Below, piece after piece: positions 42,965 to 51,120 of a stretch of DNA of 58,131 nt. Within the stretch, counting starts at the first letter, position 1; every line of letters begins with the position of its first letter. The notes under the pieces are model-generated. The model was not told where the DNA came from. It did no database searches and was given only the letters and a program-made list of their open reading frames with translations. The DNA is from Salinimicrobium marinum (GTDB lineage: Bacteria > Bacteroidota > Bacteroidia > Flavobacteriales > Flavobacteriaceae), in contig NZ_BMXB01000022.1 in NCBI RefSeq assembly GCF_014651535.1, positions 1 through 58,131 of the forward strand, read 5' to 3'. A program made the translations under genes and the position numbers.

Positions 42965-43306
42965 AAAGCAGACCTGTAAGCCGGATTTTGTATCCTCATT
43001 GAAGGGGATCCTTATCATTTATCTGAGATTTTTGTTACCAAAAACCTTTAGCTGCCTACCCTCCGGCAACGGACGGGCAATCCTTAAATGCCGGTTTACA
43101 TGGCATTGCACCGCATAGAGTTTACCTGATTTCACTACAGCATTACCTGTACATCCTTTCTGTTGCACTGGTCCTAATCCCCTTTCGTTACCGAAAAAAG
43201 ATTGGTGGGCGTTACCCACTATGCCGCCCTGTGGTGTCCGGACTTTCCTCCATCCCGCTTTTCCCGATAGCTATCGGGACGGGACAGCGATAAGGCGATC
43301 TGCTTT
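42965..43306 (-). ncRNA. rnpB: RNase P RNA (bacterial type A)
   Basis: On the minus strand the 5' conserved GGAGGAAAGTCCGGACACC (CR-I/P4) lies near 43235-43253, and the 3' conserved CCGGCTTAC lies near 42975-42983. The ends pair as P1: AAAGCAGATC at 43306-43297 with GGTCTGCTTT at 42974-42965, ten pairs including two G-U. This fixes a length of about 342 bases. A T run follows the 3' end on the minus strand. The molecule is the catalytic subunit that trims tRNA 5' ends. An 18-base palindrome sits in its P3 region. Confidence 0.95.
43262..43279. repeat. Perfect palindrome within the rnpB P3 region
   Basis: TCCCGATAGCTATCGGGA is an 18-base perfect palindrome. In the RNA it folds as a 7-bp stem with an AGCU loop, inside an outer stem made by UCCCG and CGGGA. 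It looks like a mobile-type short palindrome but it also fits the P3 helix. Confidence 0.7.
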
Positions 43307-43310
43307 GTGG

Positions 43311-43318
43311 CAAAGATA
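43311..43318 (-). promoter_or_regulatory. -7 promoter element of rnpB
   Basis: Read leftward the bases are TATCTTTG, a perfect match, and end five bases before the first base of helix P1. The position agrees with transcription starting at the mature 5' end. Confidence 0.65.
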
Positions 43319-43516
43319 CTATGGAAATAACTTTTTTGAACTACCTTCTATCGTTCTATTTTAAAGAAAATATTGTACTACAAAAATTAGCAGTCGTCTT
43401 TTGAGCCTGCCCGATTATCTTTTTTCAGCATAAAATAACTACCGGAAAAAAAATCTTTTAACCAGAATTTGTGGATAAAATAAACCAATAGATTCCCTAC
43501 TTCGAATATGTATTTT

Positions 43517-43524
43517 TATATTTG
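43517..43524 (+). promoter_or_regulatory. -7 promoter element of dnaX
   Basis: TATATTTG is a perfect match, 18 bases before the dnaX ATG. Confidence 0.6.
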
Positions 43525-43542
43525 TCGGGATAAAGAATTTCA

Positions 43543-45372
43543 ATGGAACATTTTGTAGTATCGGCAAGAAAATACCGCCCTCAAACTTTTAAAGATGTAG
43601 TGGGCCAGCAGGCTATTACCAATACTTTACTCAATGCCATTGAACATGATCATCTGGCCCAGGCACTGTTATTTACAGGACCTCGCGGAGTAGGAAAAAC
43701 TACCTGCGCCCGTATCCTGGCCAAAAAGATCAATCAGGACGGCACCGAGAATCCACAGGAAGATTTTGCTTTCAATATCTTTGAGCTGGATGCAGCCTCT
43801 AACAACTCGGTAGACGATATCAGGAATCTTATCGATCAGGTAAGGATCCCGCCACAGGTAGGTCAATACAAGGTTTATATTATCGATGAGGTACACATGT
43901 TGTCCCAGGCGGCCTTCAATGCTTTTCTAAAAACTCTGGAAGAGCCACCAAAGCATGCCATCTTTATACTTGCTACTACAGAAAAACACAAGATCATCCC
44001 TACGATCCTTTCCCGTTGTCAGATTTTCGACTTTAAAAGGATTACCGTAAAAGATGCCAAACAATATCTTGGCCATATAGCAGAACAGGAAGGCGTGAAT
44101 GCAGAGGATGACGCTTTGCACATCATTGCTCAGAAAGCTGATGGAGCCATGAGAGACGCCCTTTCCATCTACGACAGGGTAGTAAGCTTTAGCGGAAATA
44201 ACCTTACCCGGCAGGCTGTTACCGAAAACCTGAACGTGCTTGATTATGACACTTATTTAAGTGCTACAGAGCTTATTTTACAAAACGATATTCCCCAACT
44301 GCTGGTATTGTACAACGAGATCCTGTCTCACGGCTTTGACGGACATCATTTTATAGCAGGATTGGCATCACATTTCAGAGATCTGCTTGTTTGCAAGGAT
44401 CCTAAAACAATAAACCTGCTGGAGGTGGGAGAAAACACGAAGGCACAATATTTTGAACAATCTCAAAAAGCTTCTACCCCGTTTCTTCTGAAAGGGATTG
44501 AGCTGGCTAATGAGTGTGATCTCCAGTATAAAAACAGCAGAAACCAGAGGCTGTTGGTTGAACTTTGCCTAATGCAATTAGCCTCTGTCACTTTCGACGG
44601 AGAAAAAAAAAAGTATGATCACTTCATAATTCCGGCGTCTCATTTTACTCAGGCTCCCGCACCCGCACCTGCATTGAAATTATCGCGGGAAGAAAAAGCC
44701 GTCATTACGAATAATGAATATTCGGAGGGAGATTCTGCTCCTTCTCAACAATCACAAATTCCTTCAACTGAAGTCGGAAAATCCTCCTGTGCTCCTGAAA
44801 CTAATCTGTCTGAAGCTTCCGGAGAGGTTCAGGAAGAAAACGATGAAGCTATAATTCCGGTTCAGGAACCTGAAACAGATAAAACTCCTTCAGTAGAAAT
44901 AAAGACTGAAAAAAGGAAGGTTTCCGGGTTGTCGTTAAAAAGTATTCAGAAGAAAAAAGAGCTGGAAGCACAACAACGACAGGCAGAAAAAGAAAGAGCA
45001 ATAGAAAAAAACGAAGATTTCACAGAAGCACAAATGCTTGAAGCCTGGAAAGAATTCGTAGACAAACAGCATGAGCAGGGCGAAAAGATACTGGCATCTA
45101 TTATGGAAACCGATACGCCGCGGCTGGAAGGGAAAAATATTTGCCTGGAGCTTCCTAACGATACCATGAAGCAGGAGCTTGAACGTGCACAGTATCATCT
45201 GTTAGGGCACATTAAAGATAAATTACAGAATACCCATATTGCCCTTAAAATAAAGGTAAATGAACAGGTAGCTAAAAAATATGCCTTTACTCCAATGGAG
45301 AAATATGAAAAACTTAGGGAAAAGAATCCTTTGATCGATAAATTACGCACCACTTTTGATTTAGATATTTAA
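43543..45372 (+). CDS. dnaX: DNA polymerase III subunit gamma/tau
   Basis: The protein has 609 residues. Walker A GPRGVGKT is at 46-53, IIDEVHMLSQAAFNAFLKTLEEPP contains the Walker B region in abbreviated form (DEVHMLS), and ATTEKHKIIPTILSRC holds sensor I. AAA+ clamp-loader domains span about 1-370. An acidic, proline-rich linker follows, then a tau-like C-terminal domain (about 500-609). The four-cysteine zinc module found between Walker A and B in E. coli is absent; the region reads KKINQDGTENPQEDFAF. The miaE gene starts after one base. Confidence 0.96.
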   Translation: MEHFVVSARKYRPQTFKDVVGQQAITNTLLNAIEHDHLAQALLFTGPRGVGKTTCARILAKKINQDGTENPQEDFAFNIFELDAASNNSVDDIRNLIDQVRIPPQVGQYKVYIIDEVHMLSQAAFNAFLKTLEEPPKHAIFILATTEKHKIIPTILSRCQIFDFKRITVKDAKQYLGHIAEQEGVNAEDDALHIIAQKADGAMRDALSIYDRVVSFSGNNLTRQAVTENLNVLDYDTYLSATELILQNDIPQLLVLYNEILSHGFDGHHFIAGLASHFRDLLVCKDPKTINLLEVGENTKAQYFEQSQKASTPFLLKGIELANECDLQYKNSRNQRLLVELCLMQLASVTFDGEKKKYDHFIIPASHFTQAPAPAPALKLSREEKAVITNNEYSEGDSAPSQQSQIPSTEVGKSSCAPETNLSEASGEVQEENDEAIIPVQEPETDKTPSVEIKTEKRKVSGLSLKSIQKKKELEAQQRQAEKERAIEKNEDFTEAQMLEAWKEFVDKQHEQGEKILASIMETDTPRLEGKNICLELPNDTMKQELERAQYHLLGHIKDKLQNTHIALKIKVNEQVAKKYAFTPMEKYEKLREKNPLIDKLRTTFDLDI

Positions 45373-45373
45373 T

Positions 45374-45955
45374 ATGTTAGGCTTAAAACTTCCAACAGAC
45401 CCGAGATGGGCTAATATTGCAGAAAAAAACATAGAAGAAATCCTTATTGATCACGCGTGGTGTGAACAGAAAGCGGCTTCAACTGCCATTTCCCTAATTG
45501 TTACCTATCCCGAGTATCCCGAACTGGTGACGGCCATGACAGCACTCACCAAAGAAGAAATGAGCCATTTTAAAATGGTTCATGACAAACTGCTGGAACG
45601 TGGGCTTACACTGGGGAGAGACCGAAAAGATGAATATGTCTTACAATTGCTGAAGTTTTTCCCAAAAGGAGGAAGCAGGCTCACCAACCTAATTCACCGA
45701 CTGTTGTATGCTGCACTTATTGAAGCCAGAAGCTGTGAAAGGTTCAGGTTACTATCAGAAAAATTAAAGGATAAGGAGCTTGCCGAGTTCTACCACAACC
45801 TTATGGTGAGCGAAGCAAACCATTACACCATGTTCCTAAATTTTGCCCGTAAATTTGGTGACCGCAAAGAGGTGGATCAAAAGTGGCAAGAACTTCTGGA
45901 ATATGAAGCAGAGATCATGAAAGATCTTGGAACTTCAGAAACTGTGCACGGTTAA
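45374..45955 (+). CDS. miaE: tRNA-(ms2io6A)-hydroxylase
   Basis: This 193-residue di-iron ferritin-like enzyme hydroxylates the isopentenyl group of ms2i6A37 in tRNA. The iron-ligand helices carry HAWCEQKAASTAIS, LTKEEMSHFKMVH, IEARSCERFRLLS and SEANHYTMFLNFAR. Length matches the family. It is co-transcribed with dnaX, one base apart, and its stop overlaps the convergent ppx stop. Confidence 0.93.
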   Translation: MLGLKLPTDPRWANIAEKNIEEILIDHAWCEQKAASTAISLIVTYPEYPELVTAMTALTKEEMSHFKMVHDKLLERGLTLGRDRKDEYVLQLLKFFPKGGSRLTNLIHRLLYAALIEARSCERFRLLSEKLKDKELAEFYHNLMVSEANHYTMFLNFARKFGDRKEVDQKWQELLEYEAEIMKDLGTSETVHG

Positions 45956-46851
45956 ACAACTTCAAGATTTTCCTGATATAAAGATTTAATAATCCCATCT
46001 GATAGTCCTATTTTCGGTACGTAAATCCTACGGGCACGGGTCCATTTCATTGCTGAAAGGTAGATCTTCGCCGCCGGAACGATCACATCTGCCCTATCCT
46101 GATTCAGGTTCAATTCAGTGATCCTTTCTTCATAGGTAAATGACTGCAGCAACTGATAATAAGAACTTAAGTAGAAAAAACTGAGAGGCTTCCCGGCAGA
46201 TTTTCCGCTACTTTTAAAAATATTATTGATATTCCCACCAGATCCTATAAGGTCTATTTTTGAATATTTCTTAGTCACAGATTTTATCCATTGTTCCACC
46301 TCATTCCACACATCCTGGGAGACCATTTCGTTGAGCAAACGCACTGTACCTAATTTAAAAGATCGGGAAGCGATGGTCTTGCCATTAGAATACAAGGTGA
46401 ACTCTGTACTTCCACCTCCAACATCTACGTACAAATAGGTTTTATCGGTTTTAATAAGGGCATGTAAGTCTGTAGCTGCAATGATAGCAGCTTCATCATT
46501 TCCGTCAATAATGTTGATCTTAATACCTGTTTTTTCCTCCACCAGGTCAGCAACTTCCTGTCCATTCAAAGATTCCCGCATAGCAGAAGTGGCACAGGCT
46601 TTAAACTTTTCGATCTTATGGGATTTCATTAATAGCTGAAAAGCCTGCATCGTATCGACTATCCTGGTAATATTTTCAGAAGAGATCTTTTTAGAAATAA
46701 AAACATCGCTTCCAAGGCGTATTGGTACCCGTACAAGAGAGGTCTTTTTAAAGAGAGGTTCCCGCCCCTCCTGCTCAGTAATAGTTGAGATCAGCAACCT
46801 CACGGCATTGGAGCCTATATCTATAGCGGCATATTTTTTTTGATTGATCAA
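45952..46851 (-). CDS. ppx: Ppx/GppA family exopolyphosphatase
   Basis: This 299-residue ASKHA-fold phosphatase shows AAIDIGSNAVRLLI near the N-terminus, DVGGGSTEFTLY in the middle, and IGSGGNINNI. It should hydrolyse terminal phosphates of polyphosphate, or pppGpp as an alternative. It is shorter than E. coli Ppx (513) because the C-terminal HD-like domain is lacking, as in other two-domain homologues. It overlaps the end of ppk by four bases, so both are translated from one leftward operon. Confidence 0.94.
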   Translation of the reverse strand: MINQKKYAAIDIGSNAVRLLISTITEQEGREPLFKKTSLVRVPIRLGSDVFISKKISSENITRIVDTMQAFQLLMKSHKIEKFKACATSAMRESLNGQEVADLVEEKTGIKINIIDGNDEAAIIAATDLHALIKTDKTYLYVDVGGGSTEFTLYSNGKTIASRSFKLGTVRLLNEMVSQDVWNEVEQWIKSVTKKYSKIDLIGSGGNINNIFKSSGKSAGKPLSFFYLSSYYQLLQSFTYEERITELNLNQDRADVIVPAAKIYLSAMKWTRARRIYVPKIGLSDGIIKSLYQENLEVV

Positions 46852-48950
46852 GATCTTTCTTTTTCTATTTTTTTTAAATAATAATCATAAAGTGCAAACT
46901 GCGACCGTAGGGCGGGCTTATTATTCTTGCGATATGCATTGTCCTGGCTGGCAGAAAGTACTCTTGCTTTAACATTATCCTTCCAGCATATTTCGAAAGT
47001 ATCCATTATTTCCTGCTGGATACTATGATCGTAAATAGGACAGCCAATTTCCACCCGAAGGTCGAGATTTCGGGTCATCCAGTCTGCAGATGAAATGTAG
47101 ATCTTTGGTTTACCTCCATTTTCAAAAATATACAGTCTTGGATGCTCAAGATATTTATCTAAAATACTAATTACTTCAATATTCTCACTCATTCCTTCAA
47201 TACCGGGGACCAGGCAGCAAATTCCCCGAACAATAAGTTTGATTTTCACACCTGCACGACTGGCATCATACAACCTGTCAATCATTGTATAGTCAGACAG
47301 GCTGTTCAGTTTTAGCCTTATCCCCGCAGGATTTCCGGCTGCCGCATTTTCTATTTCAGTTTGGATGAGTTTTATAAGGGCAGAACGGGTGTAGTGAGGA
47401 GAAACAATAAGATGTTTATACCTGTTGATCTTGTAGTTGACTTCAAAGAAATCAAAAACCTTATTTACCTCTTTCAGAATGGGCTGGTTGGCTGTAAAAA
47501 GGGTATAATCTGAATAAATTCTCGCAGTAGATTCATTGAAATTTCCAGTGCTTATGAAGCCGTATTTTTTTAGCCTTCCCTCTTCTTGGCGTTCAATTAC
47601 ACAAGCTTTACAATGCACTTTCAAACCTTTTACCCCAAAAATGAGGTTTACCCCCTCCTTCTGAAGTTGTTCTGCATAATTGATATTCGCCACCTCATCA
47701 AAACGTGCCCTGAGTTCTATTTGAACTGTGACTTTTTTGCCATTCTTCACGGCATTGATAAGAGAACTGGCTATATGAGAAATTTTGGCCAGGCGATAAA
47801 TGGTGATCTTAATTGTTCTTACCTGAGGATCTAAGGCCGATTCTCTCAAGAACTTTACGATATAGGAGAAATTCTGATAAGGGGTGTGCAGCAAATAATC
47901 TTTTTCTGCTATTCCTTTTAGCAGACTTGTTTGCAATACCAGTCCCGGAATAGATAGGGGCTCATAAAATTCATACAGCAATTCTTCCCTGCCAAGGCTT
48001 GGGAAGTTCATATAATCACGCCTGTTATGATAGCGCCCTCCCGGAATAATACTATCGGTAACATCAATACCCATTTTATTCATTAAATACTGAAGGGTAT
48101 CTTCTTCAATATTCATATCATATACAAAACGCACAGGCTCTCCTTCTATTCTATCCTGGACACTTTCGGATATTTTCTCAATAAAAGATTTACTAAGATC
48201 ACTATCAATATCCAGTTCTGCATCTCTGGTGATCTTGATCATGTGAGCAGAAACGCTTTCATACTCAAAAATATTAAATATGGAATGAAGATGATATCTT
48301 ATGAGATCATCGAGCAACATGACATACTGTTTTTTTCCTTCTTTTGGAAGCACCACAAAACGTTCAATACTTCGGGGAATCTCTATTAAAACATATTTTT
48401 TCTCTGTAACAGCAGCTTTTGCTGTTGTAGGTACTCCTTCTTTTTGTGCCGGAGACTTCATGGTCATTTTTACTGCCAGATAAGCTGCGCTGTCTTTAAG
48501 GCGGGGCAGTTCTGCCAAATCGTTAAGAATAATCGTCACAAGCGCCGGACTGACCTTTTGCAGAAAGAAATTCTTGAGAAATTTCTTTTGAGAATTCTCT
48601 ACCTGCTTTTCATTAATGATGAAAATGTTATGATCCGTAAGCTTATTTTGTATGGAATCAAGTATTTTCAAACTCTCACTTTGCTGTTCTATAACAATTT
48701 GAGTAATCTCCTCCAACAGCGTACTTGCTTTTACACCACCTAAAACACTTTTACCTCCTTTTCCTGCAAGGTCAATTCTTTTTATGGTCGCATATCTAAC
48801 CTTAAAAAATTCATCCAGATTATTTGAAAAGATCCCTATGAATCTTAATCTTTCGATGAGAGGAACAGTTTTATCTGCAGCTTCCTGTAAGACGCGGGCA
48901 TTGAATTGTAACCAGCTTATTTCCCTGTTAACATATTGATTATTCTGCAT
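46848..48950 (-). CDS. ppk1: Polyphosphate kinase 1
   Basis: This 700-residue protein begins YVNREISWLQFNARVLQEA, the PPK1 N-terminal domain signature, with the phospholipase-D-like C1 and C2 domains behind. The phosphohistidine is His446 in GLKVHCKACVIE. GNFNESTARIYSDYTLFT and ISSADWMTRNLDLRVE are C-domain landmarks. It makes polyphosphate from ATP reversibly. It lies between sixA and ppx. Confidence 0.96.
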   Translation of the reverse strand: MQNNQYVNREISWLQFNARVLQEAADKTVPLIERLRFIGIFSNNLDEFFKVRYATIKRIDLAGKGGKSVLGGVKASTLLEEITQIVIEQQSESLKILDSIQNKLTDHNIFIINEKQVENSQKKFLKNFFLQKVSPALVTIILNDLAELPRLKDSAAYLAVKMTMKSPAQKEGVPTTAKAAVTEKKYVLIEIPRSIERFVVLPKEGKKQYVMLLDDLIRYHLHSIFNIFEYESVSAHMIKITRDAELDIDSDLSKSFIEKISESVQDRIEGEPVRFVYDMNIEEDTLQYLMNKMGIDVTDSIIPGGRYHNRRDYMNFPSLGREELLYEFYEPLSIPGLVLQTSLLKGIAEKDYLLHTPYQNFSYIVKFLRESALDPQVRTIKITIYRLAKISHIASSLINAVKNGKKVTVQIELRARFDEVANINYAEQLQKEGVNLIFGVKGLKVHCKACVIERQEEGRLKKYGFISTGNFNESTARIYSDYTLFTANQPILKEVNKVFDFFEVNYKINRYKHLIVSPHYTRSALIKLIQTEIENAAAGNPAGIRLKLNSLSDYTMIDRLYDASRAGVKIKLIVRGICCLVPGIEGMSENIEVISILDKYLEHPRLYIFENGGKPKIYISSADWMTRNLDLRVEIGCPIYDHSIQQEIMDTFEICWKDNVKARVLSASQDNAYRKNNKPALRSQFALYDYYLKKIEKERS

Positions 48951-48953
48951 ATA

Positions 48954-49439
48954 CTACCTTAAGTTCTTCGGAAACAAATATAGAAGGGTTTTCCCATTTT
49001 TAAGATCTTTCCAGGAATCTGTTTCAAATTCAATTACACATAATCCTGTGGTAGGAACATTTTCAAAGGAAGAACTTCCAAGAGAGTTAACTACTTCGGT
49101 CATTGCCGGATTATGTCCAAACACCATTAACTGGTCCACGTTGTTATCACAGCTTTTTATTGTTTGCAACAGGACGGGGGCATCAAAAGTGTAAAGCTCT
49201 GCCTTTATATGGAAATCCTCATCCCTTATTTCTAATCGTTCCTTGAATATTTTAGCCGTAGTTAAAGCCCTTTTTGCATAGCTGCTCCAGATAGTAAAAG
49301 GCTTCTCAAAAGCACTTTTAAACCCATTGATCACCAGTTCGGCATCATTATAAGCTCTTTTTTTCAAAGGACGCTCATCATCTGGCAAGTCTTTCTCCCA
49401 TGAGGATTTTCCGTGTCTAACGAGGATCAATCTCTTCAT
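48954..49439 (-). CDS. sixA: SixA-type histidine phosphatase
   Basis: This 161-residue protein has the histidine-phosphatase start LVRHGKSSWEKDLPDDERPL with the catalytic histidine in RHG. VFGHNPAMTEV gives the second catalytic histidine. In E. coli SixA dephosphorylates histidine phosphotransfer proteins; the target here is unknown. It lies two bases after pdxH and three bases before ppk. Confidence 0.93.
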   Translation of the reverse strand: MKRLILVRHGKSSWEKDLPDDERPLKKRAYNDAELVINGFKSAFEKPFTIWSSYAKRALTTAKIFKERLEIRDEDFHIKAELYTFDAPVLLQTIKSCDNNVDQLMVFGHNPAMTEVVNSLGSSSFENVPTTGLCVIEFETDSWKDLKNGKTLLYLFPKNLR

Positions 49440-49441
49440 AA

Positions 49442-50089
49442 TTAAGGTGCTAAACGATCAATTTTCCAGTTGGCATCGGATTCTTTTGTGAAATAAATCC
49501 GGTCATGAAGTCGGTTAGGCCTTCCCTGCCAGAATTCAAATTCGGACGGAATCACCTTGTAACCACCCCAATAAGGAGGTTTCGGGATTTCTTTTCCTTC
49601 ATACTCGCGTTCCAACGCCTCAAGTTTCTTTTCTAGGAAATCACGGGAAGTTATCACACTACTTTGTTCAGAAGCCCAGGCACCCAGTCTACTTCCCCTG
49701 GGCCGGGAATTGAAATATTCCAGAGATGCTTCTTCCGAAGTTTTTTCAGCAATTCCTTTAATAATGACCTGCCGTTCGGAATCGGGCCAAAAGAACGATA
49801 TGCAAACCTTTGGGTTATTCGCTATAGATTTTCCTTTTTCAGAAGAATAGTTGGTATAAAAAGTAAATCCTTCATTGTCATATTCCTTCAAAAGCACAAC
49901 CCGGGACTTGGGAAATCCGTCCAGTCCCACAGTAGAAACTGTCATAGTGTTGACTTCTTCCACCTCTCTTGAGGCTTCAATTTCATCCAGCCAGATATTA
50001 AAAAGTTGAAATGGATCGAGCACAATCTCCTCTTCCAGGAGTTTATGCTTCTCGTATGATTTTCTGTAATCGTGGAGATTGTTTTTCAT
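49442..50089 (-). CDS. pdxH: Pyridoxamine 5'-phosphate oxidase
   Basis: This 215-residue FMN enzyme oxidises PNP or PMP to pyridoxal phosphate. LHDYRKSYEKHKLLEE, FPKSRVVLLKEYDNEGFTFYTNY (in part), RGSRLGAWASEQSS and the C-terminal WQGRPNRLHDRIYF are the family signatures. It is the first gene of the leftward pdxH-sixA-ppk-ppx run; no clear TAnnTTTG promoter was found just upstream. Confidence 0.96.
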   Translation of the reverse strand: MKNNLHDYRKSYEKHKLLEEEIVLDPFQLFNIWLDEIEASREVEEVNTMTVSTVGLDGFPKSRVVLLKEYDNEGFTFYTNYSSEKGKSIANNPKVCISFFWPDSERQVIIKGIAEKTSEEASLEYFNSRPRGSRLGAWASEQSSVITSRDFLEKKLEALEREYEGKEIPKPPYWGGYKVIPSEFEFWQGRPNRLHDRIYFTKESDANWKIDRLAP

Positions 50090-50594
50090 TACTGCAATTT
50101 ACAAGATTTATGATGAAGACTAAAAAAGGGAATATGAAAAACTAAAGTTTTCACACCAAATACCTATTAAAACGGGGCTTTTCTTCGCCCTTCTTTACGC
50201 TCCTGAAATTACTCATATTTTCTCAAAAAATGGTCGTTTTGTGTAAAGGAATTTTTCATAAAAATGGACTTAAAAAAAAAAGCTTATGGTGGAAAACCCC
50301 TAGCTTAAAATATTAATTGTAACAGACTGCTTATATGTATTTTGTCCGTAAAAACGCACATTATATCTAAAACATCTGCAATTACTTTTTTTACCAGAAT
50401 TTTGAAGATAGATTTACTTCACAATTCATATTTTAAGTTGCCCTTTAATCGAATTATGAACCGTAAAAACCACTTCCGAAAAAGCTAAAAAACTCTATTT
50501 CCTTATCGGCCGGACTTATTCCCCTGCAGGTCCATCAAATAGTGAATCCACTTCTCGTATAAGTAGTCGGAAAAACAACTCTCAATATACTATT
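50090..50594. other. 505-base AT-rich gap upstream of the HYR locus
   Basis: The region separates the divergent pdxH gene and the 50595 gene. It contains no ORF I would call and no perfect TAnnTTTG on the plus strand. It has an A10 tract near 50272 and only a partial promoter match (TATTTTG near 50338). It probably holds the regulatory region of the surface-protein locus. Confidence 0.6.
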
Positions 50595-51095
50595 ATGAAC
50601 ATTAAATTAACCTGCATTATAGGAATTCTAAACCTGTTCCTTTTCTCACCTGCCAATTCCTTTGCGCAAAATAAGGTGATCCATTTAAACGATCTTATCC
50701 AGTCACCGGATAATTACAGCGAAACTTTTACTCTAAATGAATCTGAAGAGATCAATTCCCTGGTGTACGATATTCATCCAACTGTTTTCATAAGTGATGC
50801 AGAGATTAAAACTTTTGGCCAGGAAGCTCCCGTAAAAGCAGAATTTCACGCGGCCAATTACACACTCCTGCAAACAACCAATCAAAATTATAATGCGGTT
50901 AAGTTATTGACGATTAAAATAAACAAAGCCGCAGATCTTAATGCTACTATTGATGCTGCTACTCTTACTGCATTCCGCAGCCTGAAATATATCCTCATAG
51001 AATGTTCTTTTGACTGCAACTCAACGGCCATTCAAAATCTTTTCTCAAATCTGGAGGACATTTTGGTTTTCTATATCATCGCTACTCCTGAATAA
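50595..51095 (+). CDS. Small secreted protein of unknown function upstream of the HYR giant
   Basis: The protein has 166 residues. The signal peptide ends near residue 25 (SPANSFAQ). The rest is beta/alpha mixed, with HLNDLIQSPDNYSETFTLN, a Leu-Thr-Ile-Lys strand and a C-terminal segment with a Cys pair (IECSFDC). It is a distinct frame with a normal codon pattern, 25 bases before the HYR giant, so the two are probably co-transcribed. I do not recognise the family. It could be a partner or chaperone for the surface protein, which is only a guess from position. Confidence 0.72.
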   Translation: MNIKLTCIIGILNLFLFSPANSFAQNKVIHLNDLIQSPDNYSETFTLNESEEINSLVYDIHPTVFISDAEIKTFGQEAPVKAEFHAANYTLLQTTNQNYNAVKLLTIKINKAADLNATIDAATLTAFRSLKYILIECSFDCNSTAIQNLFSNLEDILVFYIIATPE

Positions 51096-51120
51096 TATTC
51101 CTGCCGGTCAATTTAGCATT

